Assembly (NCBI RefSeq): GCF_000367525.1
Contig: NZ_HF570956.1
Span: 724,854 to 788,853 of the forward strand
DNA: 64,000 nucleotides
From: Phycicoccus elongatus Lp2
GTDB lineage: Bacteria > Actinomycetota > Actinomycetes > Actinomycetales > Dermatophilaceae
Direction: 5' to 3'
A program made the position numbers and the translations under genes. Below are positions 26,692 to 35,888 of this stretch, in pieces. Below the pieces are notes generated by a model. The model searched no databases, was not told the DNA's origin, and saw nothing but the letters and a program-made list of their open reading frames with translations. Positions within the stretch are counted from its first letter, which is position 1. The number at the start of each line of letters is the position of its first letter.

Positions 26692-28640
26692 GCGCCCTAC
26701 TGCTCATCGTGGTGAGCGCCGTCATCGGCGTGGTCGTCCTGCTCACGCGGCGCTGGGCCGTCGTTGTGCGCGCGCTTGCGCCGGCCGGCAGCGGCTTCCT
26801 CGCGCTCCTCGCCGGGGGCGCGATGCTGCGCACCCAAGCGCCCGAGACGATCTCGTGGCTTCCGTCGATCGACCTCGGGGGCCTGTTCCTGCCGCTGGAC
26901 CTGGGGACGTCGAGGCCCCTCGCCGCGATCTCCTTTGTCGTCGCCCTGGTCTCGGCGGCCGTCCAGATCTACAGCACCTGGTACCTGCGCGACGACGAGC
27001 GCTACCCCGTCTTCGCCGCCACCGTTGCCCTCTTCACTGCGGCGATGTTCCTCGTCGTTCACTCCCGTGATCTCGCGCTCACCCTCGTCGGCTGGGAGGT
27101 CATGGGCTGGTGCTCCTACCTGCTCATCGGGCACTGGTCGCGCAAGGAGTCGGCCCGGCGCGCGGCCCACAAGGCCTTCCTCGTCACACGGCTCGCGGAC
27201 GTCGGTTTCGTCCTGGGTGTGGTGGGCCTCGCCACGAGCGTCGGCTCCACCGGGTATGCCGTGGTGCTCCGCTTGTGGGCGGAGCCGACGGTCTGCGATG
27301 CCTACGGCTGTGTCGGCCCGAATCCGGTGCTGCGCAACACCTTTCTCGTCCTCATCATCGTCGGAGTGCTCGGCAAGTCGGCCCAGGTGCCCTTCCAGGA
27401 CTGGTTGCCCGACGCGATGGAGGGCCCGACGCCGGCGTCGGCGCTCATCCACGCCGCGACGATGGTCGCCGCCGGCACCGTCGTGCTTGCCGGGCTCTAC
27501 CCGGCCCTCGCCCAGGCCGAGGTCGCCCGCTGGGTGCTCGGCATCGCGACCTCGGTGACCATGGTGCTTGCGGCCCTGCTCGCCATGGGGCAGAGCGACC
27601 TCAAACGGCTGCTCGCGTGGTCGACGGTCAGCCAGGTCGCCATCATGCTGTCCGCGCTGGCTGCTGCTCCGGTGATCCTCGAGCAGCAGCCCGGTGAGCC
27701 CCCCGCTGTCGGCGTCCCACCCGGGCCGGCCCTGGCCATCGTGCCGGGCGCCGCGCTCTTCCACCTGTGGTCCCATGCCCTCTTCAAGTCGCTGCTCTTC
27801 CTGGCCATCGGCCTGCTCGGCGTCATTGCCGGCGGCACCACCGCCGCCCTGCTGCGCGGAGCGGGGATGCGGACCCGACTGGGGCGCTCAGCCTTCCTCA
27901 TCGGCCTGCTGTCGCTCGCCGGCGTGCCGCTCGTCGTCGGCGGCTTCTCCAAGGAGTCCGTCATCGACACCGCCTACCAGGGCGCCAGCCAGGGCGGCCC
28001 CGGCCTGCTCGTGCTGCTGGCCCTGCTGGTGACCGTCGTGCTCACGGCGTCCTACAGCACCCGCGCGTACCTCGTCATCGCCGAACTCATCGACGTCACC
28101 GCACCAGTCGAGGCCGTGGGCGAGATGTCCGAGTCGCGGCGGCAGCGGCGATCGGAGAGCCTCGACCCCGACGGACGCGGCGCGGCCAACGCAGTGCTCG
28201 TCACCCTCGCCGTCCTCACCCTCATCGGCGGCCTGGCGCTCGCGCTCGACCTCTTCGACCTGCACGGCCTGTCCTGGGTCTGGACCCTGATCACCGTTCT
28301 GCTCATCGGCGTCGGTGCCGGATTGGCCTTCGCGCTCGGGCGCGCTGGTGACCCGGGCGTGCGTTTCGCCGGTCGGCGAGTGGCCCTCTTCGATGGCGGC
28401 TTCGGCGCCGACACGGCATACCGGGCTCTCGCGAAGCCCGTGGTGCACCTCGCGCGGATCGTCGCCTTCGTCGACACCGAGGTCATCGACGGTTACGTGC
28501 GGGGCGCGGCCGTCACCGCCCGGCTCGGTGGGGCGGTGACCGAGCGGGCGCACCGGGCAGAGCGGCTGCGCACCGGTGGGTGGCTCGTGGTGCTGGGGCT
28601 CGTGGCGGTGCTGGCCGTGGGGGTGTTCGCGTGGCGCTGA
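26688..28640 (+). CDS. nuoL: NADH-quinone oxidoreductase subunit L, second complex
   Basis: 650 residues. Landmarks LTLVGWEVMGWCSYLLIGHW (membrane Glu), [31 protein letters not shown] (Lys and discontinuous helix) and LWSHALFKSLLFL; a long lateral helix region precedes the final membrane segment. Pumping residues look intact, so the membrane arm of the second complex appears functional. Confidence 0.94.
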   Translation: MSALLLIVVSAVIGVVVLLTRRWAVVVRALAPAGSGFLALLAGGAMLRTQAPETISWLPSIDLGGLFLPLDLGTSRPLAAISFVVALVSAAVQIYSTWYLRDDERYPVFAATVALFTAAMFLVVHSRDLALTLVGWEVMGWCSYLLIGHWSRKESARRAAHKAFLVTRLADVGFVLGVVGLATSVGSTGYAVVLRLWAEPTVCDAYGCVGPNPVLRNTFLVLIIVGVLGKSAQVPFQDWLPDAMEGPTPASALIHAATMVAAGTVVLAGLYPALAQAEVARWVLGIATSVTMVLAALLAMGQSDLKRLLAWSTVSQVAIMLSALAAAPVILEQQPGEPPAVGVPPGPALAIVPGAALFHLWSHALFKSLLFLAIGLLGVIAGGTTAALLRGAGMRTRLGRSAFLIGLLSLAGVPLVVGGFSKESVIDTAYQGASQGGPGLLVLLALLVTVVLTASYSTRAYLVIAELIDVTAPVEAVGEMSESRRQRRSESLDPDGRGAANAVLVTLAVLTLIGGLALALDLFDLHGLSWVWTLITVLLIGVGAGLAFALGRAGDPGVRFAGRRVALFDGGFGADTAYRALAKPVVHLARIVAFVDTEVIDGYVRGAAVTARLGGAVTERAHRAERLRTGGWLVVLGLVAVLAVGVFAWR

Positions 28641-30196
28641 CCTTCATGCTCCTGATCCCACTCCTCGTGGGAGTCGGCCTCATCGGAGCCGGCCGCATCG
28701 TGCCGACCCCGGTCGCGCACAACGTCGCCGGCATCGCCGCGCTCATCACCTTCGGCCTGGCGATCGGCGTCGCCATCGAGCGCCCGTCCGTTGACCGGGC
28801 CTGGCTCCCCGAGCTCGGCGTCCGCAGCAGTTTCGCGGTCGACGGCATCTCGATCCCGCTCGTGCTGCTCACGGCACTGATCGGGGTGCTCGTCGTCGCG
28901 CATGCCCGTGGCGAGGTGCCCGACGGCGGCTCTGCGGCAACCTTCCTGGGTTGTCTGCTGCTCGTGGTCGGTGGTGCGCTCACGACCTTCACCGCGCGGG
29001 ACGCGATCCTCTTCTTCCTGGCGTTCGAGCTCGTGCTCATCCCGATGTGGGTGCTCATCACCCGGTTCGGCGATCCCCATCGGCCGCCTGCGCGGGCCGA
29101 GGCCGGGTGGCGCTTCGTCCTCTACACCGCCGTCGGCTCGACCCTCATGCTGGTCGGAATCCTGCTGCTCGTCGCCTCGGCGCACTCCAGCGACCTTGGC
29201 CGACTGCTCGAGGTCGCGCCGTCCCTGCCGCGCGGACGTCAACTCACGATCGCGCTGCTCCTCACGGTCGGGCTCGCCGTCAAGGTGCCCCTCTTCCCAC
29301 TGCACACCTGGCTGCCGTCTGCGCACACGATCGCCCCCACCGCCGGCTCGGTGCTGCTGGCCGCCGTGCTGCTCAAGATGGGCACCTATGGCCTCGTCCG
29401 CTTCCCGGTCGCGCTCGTGCCCGAAGGCTTCGGGATCATCGCGCCGGCCGTTGCCATCGCCGCCGTCATCTCGATCCTCTGGGGTGGACTGATCTGCCTC
29501 GTCGAGCGTGACCTCAAGCGCCTGATCGCCTACTCGTCGGTGGCGCACATGGGCTTCGTGGTCCTCGGACTGGCCACCGGCAGCGAGGTCGGTCTCCAGG
29601 CTGCGCTCTACGGCAACCTCGCCCACGGCGTCATCTCGGCCCTGCTCTTCGTCGTCGTCGGCGGCCTCAAGCGGCGCTGGGGGAGCGTCGACCTGGGCCG
29701 GGCCTGGCCGGCCCTTCGTGAGGTCGCCCCGCACCGTGGCTTCCTGCTCATCCTCGGTCTCGCAGCTGCCCTTGGGCTGCCCGGACTGGCCGGGTTCTGG
29801 GGCGAGTTCCTGGTCATCATGTCGGCCTGGGCGCCGCGCCGACCCGGCCTCGAGGATCTCTTCCACGTGTGCGCCGTCCTGGCGGCGATCGGCGGACTGT
29901 TGGCCGCGGCATACTCCCTGCGCGTCGCGCGACTGATCTGGGTCGGCGACGAGCCTGACACCCCCGCCCCCGGACAGTCGAGTGAGGAGAACACGCCGCT
30001 CGCACCTGACTCGACACCGCATGTTCTCCTCACTCGACCGTCCGGCGATGCGGCTGTCGACGTCGAGACGCGCGGGGTCGAGCGGGTCGTCCTCCTCGTG
30101 CTCGCGCTGGGCGTGATCGGTCTGGGCCTGCTGCCGTGGCTCGCCATCGACATCGCGCGACCCGCGGTTCAGCTCGTCCTGGGAGGTGCACCGTGA
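28631..30196 (+). CDS. nuoM: NADH-quinone oxidoreductase subunit M, second complex
   Basis: 521 residues from GTG 28631, overlapping the nuoL2 stop. Landmarks FFLAFELVLIPMWVLITRFG, KVPLFPLHTWLPSAHTIAPTAGSV and YSSVAHMGFVVLG. Between two late helices the hydrophilic linker is enlarged by an in-frame 72-base palindromic insert (29972-30043, see repeat entry) that is translated as 24 residues beginning GQSSEENTPLAPDS. Otherwise complete. Confidence 0.92.
   Translation: MALTFMLLIPLLVGVGLIGAGRIVPTPVAHNVAGIAALITFGLAIGVAIERPSVDRAWLPELGVRSSFAVDGISIPLVLLTALIGVLVVAHARGEVPDGGSAATFLGCLLLVVGGALTTFTARDAILFFLAFELVLIPMWVLITRFGDPHRPPARAEAGWRFVLYTAVGSTLMLVGILLLVASAHSSDLGRLLEVAPSLPRGRQLTIALLLTVGLAVKVPLFPLHTWLPSAHTIAPTAGSVLLAAVLLKMGTYGLVRFPVALVPEGFGIIAPAVAIAAVISILWGGLICLVERDLKRLIAYSSVAHMGFVVLGLATGSEVGLQAALYGNLAHGVISALLFVVVGGLKRRWGSVDLGRAWPALREVAPHRGFLLILGLAAALGLPGLAGFWGEFLVIMSAWAPRRPGLEDLFHVCAVLAAIGGLLAAAYSLRVARLIWVGDEPDTPAPGQSSEENTPLAPDSTPHVLLTRPSGDAAVDVETRGVERVVLLVLALGVIGLGLLPWLAIDIARPAVQLVLGGAP
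29972..30043. repeat. 72-base inverted repeat inserted in frame in nuoM2
   Basis: Arms of 22 bases at 29972-29993 and 30022-30043 pair with a single mismatch (shared core GTCGAGTGAGGAGAACA), enclosing a 28-base spacer. Total length 72 = 24 codons, so the frame is kept. It falls in a cytoplasm- or periplasm-exposed loop where insertion is tolerable. Such a long palindrome is not expected in coding sequence. Confidence 0.75.
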
Positions 30197-31749
30197 CCGC
30201 CCTGACCGGGTTGAGCACACTGAGCGCACTGACCGCGCAAAGCGGCGCCGTCTCGATCGACGCGCTGCGCCTGCTACCCGCCCTCGCACCGGCCCTGGGC
30301 GCGCTGTTGGTGTTGCTAGTCGACGCCCTCGCGCCCCGACGCACCCTGCCGCACCTGGTCGTCGGCGCCTTGGCCCTCCTCATGGGCGCGGCCGGCGCCA
30401 TGCCGGGAGCCCTGAGCCCCGCCCGCGAACCGGTGCTCACGCTCTGCCTTCCCGGCGGCCCGGACGGCGCCTGCCTCTGGAGCGCCGGTCCGCTGGACAG
30501 CACCCTCCAGATCGGCCTCCTCGCGGCCAGCCTGGCCGCGCTGCTGCTGCTCTCGGACCAGTGGCGGGACCTGCCCGGGGACCGCGCCGTCGACGTCGCC
30601 TTGATCCTCGCATCCGCTGCCGGAGGCGCCGCCGTCGTTGCAGCGCGTGAGCTCGGCACCTGGCTGGTCGCCCTCGAACTCGCCACCCTGCCGGTCATCG
30701 CTCTCGTCGTCCTGCGTGGCACCCGCCGCGCCGCCCATGGGGGCCTGACCCTGATGATGACCTCGCTGCTGTCCTTCGCGGTCCTCGTCGTCGGCACCGG
30801 CCTGTGGGTGATGGCGACCGGCGACGCCTCCCTCTCCGGCACCGCCATCCGCACGGCCTGGGCCCAGCCGGATCAGCGCGCCGTGCTCGTCGTCGCGATC
30901 CTGACCCTGTTCGTCGGGCTCGGCTTCAAGCTGTCGCTCGTGCCGTTCCACGCCTGGACCCCACCCACCTTCGTCAGCGGGCCCCTGCCCATCTCGGCGC
31001 TGCTCGCCACCGCGTCCAAGTTGGCTGCGGTCGGCGCCCTGCTCGCCCTCATCGCCCCCTTCGCCGGCCTCGCCGACCCCCACCCGCACGCCCTCGCCTT
31101 CGTCGTCGGCGCCCTCGCGATCGGGTCGATGCTCGTCGGCACGGTCGTCGCCTTCCGCGCGACCGACCTCGTCCGCCTTCTCGCGTGGTCGACGATCGCC
31201 CAGGCCGGCTGGGTGGTGCTCCCGCTCGCTGCCCTCACGACGGTCGGCCACCGAGCCTCCGTCGCCTACGCCCTGACGTATGCCGCGGCCGGCCTCGTCG
31301 CCTTCGCCGTCGCGACCGCCGTGCGCACGGCGGGAGGGGAGCCGGGATCGGAGCGTGGCCTCGCGGCATACCGAGGGCTGGCGCGGTCCCACCCCCATGT
31401 TGGTGGGCCGCTGATCCTTGCGTTGCTCACCCTCGCCGGACTGCCGCCGGCGATCCTGGGCCTGGTCGCCAAGGTGGTGGCCATTCGTCCCTTGCTGGCG
31501 GCCGGGCTGTGGCCACTCGCGGTGCTGGCCGTGATCGCGGTCGTGCTCGGCATCGCGGTGTATGTCCGCTGGATTGCGGTGCTGCTGGCCGCACCGGAGC
31601 ACCGAACAACCGCGGCATCCGGGAACAACGCCGGCACGGGGGTGGAGGTGCAGGTGGGGCCCGGGGCGCTGGCGGTGCTGTCCCTCGGCACGGCGCTGCT
31701 CGTGGTCGCCAGCGTCGTGCCTCAGGTGCTCTACGGTCTGCTGTCATAG
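30193..31749 (+). CDS. nuoN: NADH-quinone oxidoreductase subunit N, second complex
   Basis: 518 residues from GTG 30193 (overlaps the nuoM2 stop). Landmarks [19 protein letters not shown] (membrane Glu), [28 protein letters not shown] (Lys and discontinuous helix) and [17 protein letters not shown]. Near the C-terminus the loop [15 protein letters not shown] is encoded by a repeat shared with coxG. Last gene of the second nuo operon. Confidence 0.92.
   Translation: MTALTGLSTLSALTAQSGAVSIDALRLLPALAPALGALLVLLVDALAPRRTLPHLVVGALALLMGAAGAMPGALSPAREPVLTLCLPGGPDGACLWSAGPLDSTLQIGLLAASLAALLLLSDQWRDLPGDRAVDVALILASAAGGAAVVAARELGTWLVALELATLPVIALVVLRGTRRAAHGGLTLMMTSLLSFAVLVVGTGLWVMATGDASLSGTAIRTAWAQPDQRAVLVVAILTLFVGLGFKLSLVPFHAWTPPTFVSGPLPISALLATASKLAAVGALLALIAPFAGLADPHPHALAFVVGALAIGSMLVGTVVAFRATDLVRLLAWSTIAQAGWVVLPLAALTTVGHRASVAYALTYAAAGLVAFAVATAVRTAGGEPGSERGLAAYRGLARSHPHVGGPLILALLTLAGLPPAILGLVAKVVAIRPLLAAGLWPLAVLAVIAVVLGIAVYVRWIAVLLAAPEHRTTAASGNNAGTGVEVQVGPGALAVLSLGTALLVVASVVPQVLYGLLS
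31604..31637 (+). repeat. Short coding repeat shared with coxG (copy 1)
   Basis: The block ACAACCGCGGCA-N3-GGGAACAACGCCG in the nuoN2 C-terminal loop occurs almost unchanged at 62479-62507, in the linker of coxG, in the same reading frame (TTAA-S/T-GNNA). 26 of 28 positions match. The two proteins are unrelated, so this is a mobile or dispersed DNA repeat, not common ancestry of the proteins. Confidence 0.6.
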
Positions 31750-31804
31750 GTCTGTTGTCCCGGACCGGGGAACGCCCCTGCTCCGTCCCGACGTTGGAGG
31801 AGAC

Positions 31805-32698
31805 ATGCACAGTCATCACAACGGCCTCAAGACCGCCGGCCTCTTCGGGCTGATCTGGGTCGTGCTGCTCGGGATGGGCGCCATCGTCGCGTCCTACACG
31901 CGCAGCAATGCGTTCATCCTCCTCTTCGCGGCGATCGGCCTGGTCACGACCTTCTGGTCGTACTGGAACTCCGACAAGATCGCGATCCGCGCCATGCACG
32001 CCCGCCCGGTCACCGAGGCCGAGGCACCCGAGATGTATCGCATCGTGCGCGAGCTCTCGGAGAAGGCCAATCAGCCGATGCCCAAGCTCTTCATCTCGCC
32101 CACCGATGCGCCGAATGCCTTTGCGACAGGACGCAATCCGCAACATGCCGCGGTGTGCTGCACCGAGGGGATCCTCCGCCTGCTCGATGAGCGCGAACTG
32201 CGGGGGGTGCTGGGGCACGAGCTCATGCACGTCTACAACCGCGACATCCTCACCGGCTCGGTCGCGGCCGCGATCGCCGGCGTCATTTCCACGGTCGGGC
32301 AGATGCTGTCCTTCGGGATGATGTTCGGCGGCGGCAGCAACAACCGTGAGGGCGGCGGTGGCAACCCGATTGCGTTGCTCGCGATGGCGATCCTGGCGCC
32401 TTTCGCGGCGATGGTCATCCAACTGGCCATCAGCCGCACCCGCGAGTACGACGCGGACGAGGACGGCGCCAAGCTCACCGGTGACCCACTCGCCCTGGCC
32501 TCGGCGCTACGCAAGCTCGAGGTCGGCACGGCGCGTGCCCCCCTCGCGCCCACCCGCCAGGTCAGTGGCGTCAGCCACATGATGATCGCCAACCCCTTCC
32601 GGGCACAGGACATCTCGCGGCTGATGTCGACCCACCCGCCGATGAGCGAGCGGATCGCGCGCCTCGAGGGCATGGCGACCGGCTACCGCCCCTACTGA
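31805..32698 (+). CDS. htpX: Zinc metalloprotease HtpX
   Basis: 297 residues from ATG 31805, with a good ribosome-binding site (ggagg) just upstream. Two N-terminal hydrophobic segments, then the M48 zinc motif HELMH at residues 138-142, two further hydrophobic segments, third ligand in [17 protein letters not shown], and the terminal [12 protein letters not shown] box. HtpX cleaves damaged membrane proteins under stress. It follows the membrane-arm operon on the same strand, 55 bases downstream. Confidence 0.94.
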   Translation: MHSHHNGLKTAGLFGLIWVVLLGMGAIVASYTRSNAFILLFAAIGLVTTFWSYWNSDKIAIRAMHARPVTEAEAPEMYRIVRELSEKANQPMPKLFISPTDAPNAFATGRNPQHAAVCCTEGILRLLDERELRGVLGHELMHVYNRDILTGSVAAAIAGVISTVGQMLSFGMMFGGGSNNREGGGGNPIALLAMAILAPFAAMVIQLAISRTREYDADEDGAKLTGDPLALASALRKLEVGTARAPLAPTRQVSGVSHMMIANPFRAQDISRLMSTHPPMSERIARLEGMATGYRPY

Positions 32699-32724
32699 CG
32701 GGCCCGCGTGCGAGGATCGGCGCC

Positions 32725-35190
32725 ATGGCGTCCCTGACTCGTGACGAGGCGATCACCCGGGCCGGTCTCCTCGAGGTCACCTCGATGGAGGTTGTCCTCG
32801 ACCTGACGACCGGAGCTGAGCATTTCGGATCTGTCACGACGATTCGATTCGGTTGTCGCGAACCGGGATCGGCGACCTTCGTCGAGGTCAACCCGGTCTC
32901 GCTGGCGGCGATCCGCCTCAACGGCCGTGATCTCGATCCCGGCCAACTCGACGACCGACGCTTCCCGCTGACCGACCTCGCGGCCGACAACGTCCTCGTG
33001 GTGGAGGCGACCATGGCCTACTCGCGCGACGGCCAGGGGCTTCATCGCAGTGTCGATCCGGCCGACGAGCGGGCGTATGTCTACGGGCACCTCTTCCTCG
33101 ACGCCGCGCCCTCGGTCTTCGCTTGCTTCGACCAGCCCGACCTCAAGGCCCCGTATGCCGTGACCGTCACCGCGCCCGAGGACTGGGTGGTCATCGGCAA
33201 CGGCGCCGAGACCCGCGAAGGCGCTGTCTGGACGCTGGCGAGCACCAAGCCGCTCGCGACCTACTTCGTCACGGTGTGCGCGGGTCCCTACGTGGTCGAG
33301 CGCGAAGAGCACGACGGCATACCGCTGGCGATCTACGGCCGGGCCTCGCTCGAGCCCCAGCTGCGCGAGCAGGCGGCGCAGATGTTCGAGATCACCAAGG
33401 CGAGTTTCGACTACTACCACGGGCTTTTCGGGATCCGCTATCCCTTCGGGAAGTACGACCAGGTCTTCGTCCCGGAGTTCAACGCGGGGGCGATGGAGAA
33501 CCCCGGGTGCGTCACCTTCCGGGATACCTACCTCTTTCGCGGTGCCTACACGCGCGAGCAGCTCACCGCGCGCAGCAACACGATCGCGCACGAGATGGCG
33601 CACATGTGGTTCGGCGACCTGGTGACGATGACCTGGTGGGACGACCTCTGGCTCAACGAGTCCTTCGCCGAGTACATGGCCTATCGAACCCTCATTGCCG
33701 CAACCGAATTCACCGATGCGTGGGTTGAGTTCTCCATGGAGAGCAAGCTCTGGGGGTATGCCGCGGAGCGCGCCCCGTCGACCCATCCGGTCGCGGGGTC
33801 CCCGGCGCCCGACGCCATGTCGGCCCTGCAGAACTTCGACGGGATCTCCTATGCCAAGGGCGCGTCGGTCCTGCGCCAACTCATCGCCCACATCGGTGAC
33901 GACACCTTCGTCGCCGGCGTCACGGCATACCTGAAGGGCCACGAGTTCGGCAACGGCGAGCTCCGCGAGTTCCTGGCCGCGATGTCGGCTGCGGCGGGGC
34001 GGGACCTCAGCGCGTGGAGCCGGGCCTGGCTCGAGACGGCGGGCGCCGACGTCATCTCCACCGAACTCGGCGGCGTGGTGCTGCGCCGCACACCGGAGCA
34101 GTTCCCGGCGAACCGGCCACACACCTTCGACATCGCCGGGTGGAGCGATGGCGCCGAGGTCTTCCGGGTGCCGCTGACGATCACCTTGGACCGAACCATC
34201 GACGACACCTTGGCCGCCGCACCGGCGGCCGACATCGTCATCCCGAACGCCGGCGACCTCACGTGGGCCACCGTCGACCTCGCGCCGGCCACGATGTCGG
34301 CACTCGTGCGCGGGCTCGCCACGGTGCCCGACGACCAGGCCCGGGCCGTGGCCTGGGGGGCTGTGCTCAGCGGCGTCTACCGGGGCACCGTGGATCCCCG
34401 ACTTGCGCTCGACATCTTCACGGCGGGCGGTACGCAGGAGCCCAATGACGTCGTGCTCGCCCGGGTCTCCCAGCAACTCGTGGACAGGGTGATCCCGTCC
34501 TTCCTGCCGCACGCCGCGGGAGAGACGGCCATGAGCCGGGTGGCCGGGGTCGCACTCCGGGTCCTGCGGGAGGCCGAGGCCGGATCGGGCCGATCGGTCA
34601 CGGCGGCGCGACTGCTTGCGCGGACGTCCACAGAACAGGACCGGCTCTGGGCCTGGCTCGACCGCCGTCACCTGCCGGCCGGGCTGGAGGAGGATCGAGA
34701 CTTCCGGTGGATCGTCGCGCGCAACCTCGCCGCGCAGGGGTTGCTCGACGAGGATCGGATCGAGGAGATCCGTCGTTCGGATGACACCCTCTCGGGTCGC
34801 ATGGCCGCCCTGAGTGCGCGGGCGGCCATCCCTGACGTCGCGAGCAAGGGGTGGGCCTGGACCGAGCTCACCCACAACCGCGCCCTCAGCAACTACGAGG
34901 CGGGGTCGCTGGCCGAGTCCTTCTGGGCCGCGCCGGATCCCACCCTCGTCGGTGGGTACGTCGACCGGGTCCCGGATGCCGTCGCGCGGATGTCGACCTG
35001 GATGGGTGATGACGCCCTCGAGCAGGTGGTCAGGGTCTTGTTCCCGCGCAACCTTGTCAGCCGGGAGACCGCGGCCATGGGGGAGCGTGCGCTGGCGCGC
35101 GAGGACCTCACCCCGGGGGTGCGCCGAGCACTCAGCGACCAGGCGCACGAACTCGCCGAGGCGCTGCGCAGCCGCGCCACCTTCGGCTGA
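32725..35190 (+). CDS. pepN: Aminopeptidase N (M1 family)
   Basis: 821 residues, complete. NAGAMENPG exopeptidase motif begins at residue 253, zinc motif HEMAH at 289-293 with the third ligand in LNESFAEY (Glu312), and a full C-terminal helical ERAP-like domain ending LTPGVRRALSDQAHELAEALRSRATFG. Cytosolic removal of N-terminal residues from peptides. The last about 110 residues are also present, at about 70% identity by eye, as a detached fragment at 35553-35888. Confidence 0.95.
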   Translation: MASLTRDEAITRAGLLEVTSMEVVLDLTTGAEHFGSVTTIRFGCREPGSATFVEVNPVSLAAIRLNGRDLDPGQLDDRRFPLTDLAADNVLVVEATMAYSRDGQGLHRSVDPADERAYVYGHLFLDAAPSVFACFDQPDLKAPYAVTVTAPEDWVVIGNGAETREGAVWTLASTKPLATYFVTVCAGPYVVEREEHDGIPLAIYGRASLEPQLREQAAQMFEITKASFDYYHGLFGIRYPFGKYDQVFVPEFNAGAMENPGCVTFRDTYLFRGAYTREQLTARSNTIAHEMAHMWFGDLVTMTWWDDLWLNESFAEYMAYRTLIAATEFTDAWVEFSMESKLWGYAAERAPSTHPVAGSPAPDAMSALQNFDGISYAKGASVLRQLIAHIGDDTFVAGVTAYLKGHEFGNGELREFLAAMSAAAGRDLSAWSRAWLETAGADVISTELGGVVLRRTPEQFPANRPHTFDIAGWSDGAEVFRVPLTITLDRTIDDTLAAAPAADIVIPNAGDLTWATVDLAPATMSALVRGLATVPDDQARAVAWGAVLSGVYRGTVDPRLALDIFTAGGTQEPNDVVLARVSQQLVDRVIPSFLPHAAGETAMSRVAGVALRVLREAEAGSGRSVTAARLLARTSTEQDRLWAWLDRRHLPAGLEEDRDFRWIVARNLAAQGLLDEDRIEEIRRSDDTLSGRMAALSARAAIPDVASKGWAWTELTHNRALSNYEAGSLAESFWAAPDPTLVGGYVDRVPDAVARMSTWMGDDALEQVVRVLFPRNLVSRETAAMGERALAREDLTPGVRRALSDQAHELAEALRSRATFG

Positions 35191-35305
35191 CCACTCTCCC
35201 CGTCGAGAGGGAGCACTCTCCCCGTCAACCGGACCACTCTCCCCGTCGAGAGGGAGCAAATCGCAGGCCCGACAACGCGTTGCCCGCGATTTGCTCCCTC
35301 TCGAC
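35191..35305. repeat. Direct repeats and perfect long palindrome after pepN
   Basis: Immediately after the pepN stop a 25-base block (begins CCACTCTCCCCGTCGAGA) occurs twice exactly, at 35191-35215 and 35234-35258, with a partial third copy between. The second copy runs into a perfect 20-bp inverted repeat, 35245-35264 against 35286-35305 (arm begins GTCGAGAGGGAGCAAA), whose 21-base loop itself contains the palindrome CAACGCGTTG. The hairpin could terminate pepN but is far longer than needed; its style resembles the insert in nuoM2. It borders the rearranged stretch that follows. Confidence 0.75.
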
Positions 35306-35340
35306 CGGTCGCCTGGTGCGGCGGGCTGGACGGTGAGCCG

Positions 35341-35554
35341 TCAGCGGTAGTTGGTGAAGTTGACCGCGACGTCGAGATCCGAGTCCTTGAGCAGCTTCTG
35401 GACGGCCTGGAGGTCGTCGCGCGACTTGCTCGTGGCGCGGATGGCGTCGCCCTGGATCTGGGTCTTGACCCCCCTGGGGCCCTCGTCGCGGATGATCTTG
35501 TTGATCTTCTTCGCGTTCTCCTGGTTGATGCCCTCCTTGAGTGCCACGTCCAGC
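35341..35554 (-). pseudogene. yajQ: 3' fragment of a second yajQ
   Basis: Minus-strand frame encoding the last about 70 residues of YajQ ([20 protein letters not shown] ... VNFTNYR), almost identical in protein to the complete gene at 42482-42979 but with roughly 7% nucleotide differences, mostly silent. The N-terminal 95 residues are missing. A GTG at 35547 could in principle start a 68-residue peptide. The silent-site pattern means the fragment diverged while still functional, i.e. it came from another lineage's gene or an old paralogue. Confidence 0.8.
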
Positions 35555-35888
35555 CTGGACCGAGCTGACGACCAAACAGGACCTCAGCAACTATGCCGCT
35601 CTGGCGCTGGGCGGGTCCTTCTGGGCGGCTCCTGATCCGACGCTCGTCGGCGGCTACGTCGACCGCTTCCCGGACGCCCTCGTGAGAATGTCGGGCTGGA
35701 TGGGCGACGACGCGCTCGACCGGGTCGTCAAGGCGGCCTTCCCCCGGGCGCTGGTCAGTCGCGAGACCGCGGCGATGGCCAAGCGAGCCCTCGACCGCTA
35801 CGACCTCACACCCGGCGTGCGCCGCGCGCTGACCGACCAGGCCCACGAACTCGGTGAGGCCCTGACGAGCCGGGCGACCTTTGGCTGA
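35553..35888 (+). pseudogene. pepN: 3' fragment of a second pepN
   Basis: Frame reading [20 protein letters not shown] ... GVRRALTDQAHELGEALTSRATFG, clearly the C-terminal about 111 residues of a PepN, diverged from the resident gene's end (ALAREDLTPG versus ALDRYDLTPG, for example). It begins exactly where the yajQ fragment ends (junction about 35553), and its stop overlaps the start of the AMP-ligase gene. No catalytic domain, so not an enzyme. Confidence 0.85.

Noticed and set aside
32692-35259. 855-codon minus-strand frame across pepN
   Set aside because: Mirror of pepN codons in the third-position GC frame; no recognisable domain.
35191-35305. CRISPR-like array because of repeated 25-base blocks
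   Set aside because: Only two complete copies, irregular spacing, no spacers of uniform length and no cas genes; better explained as palindromic repeat cluster.
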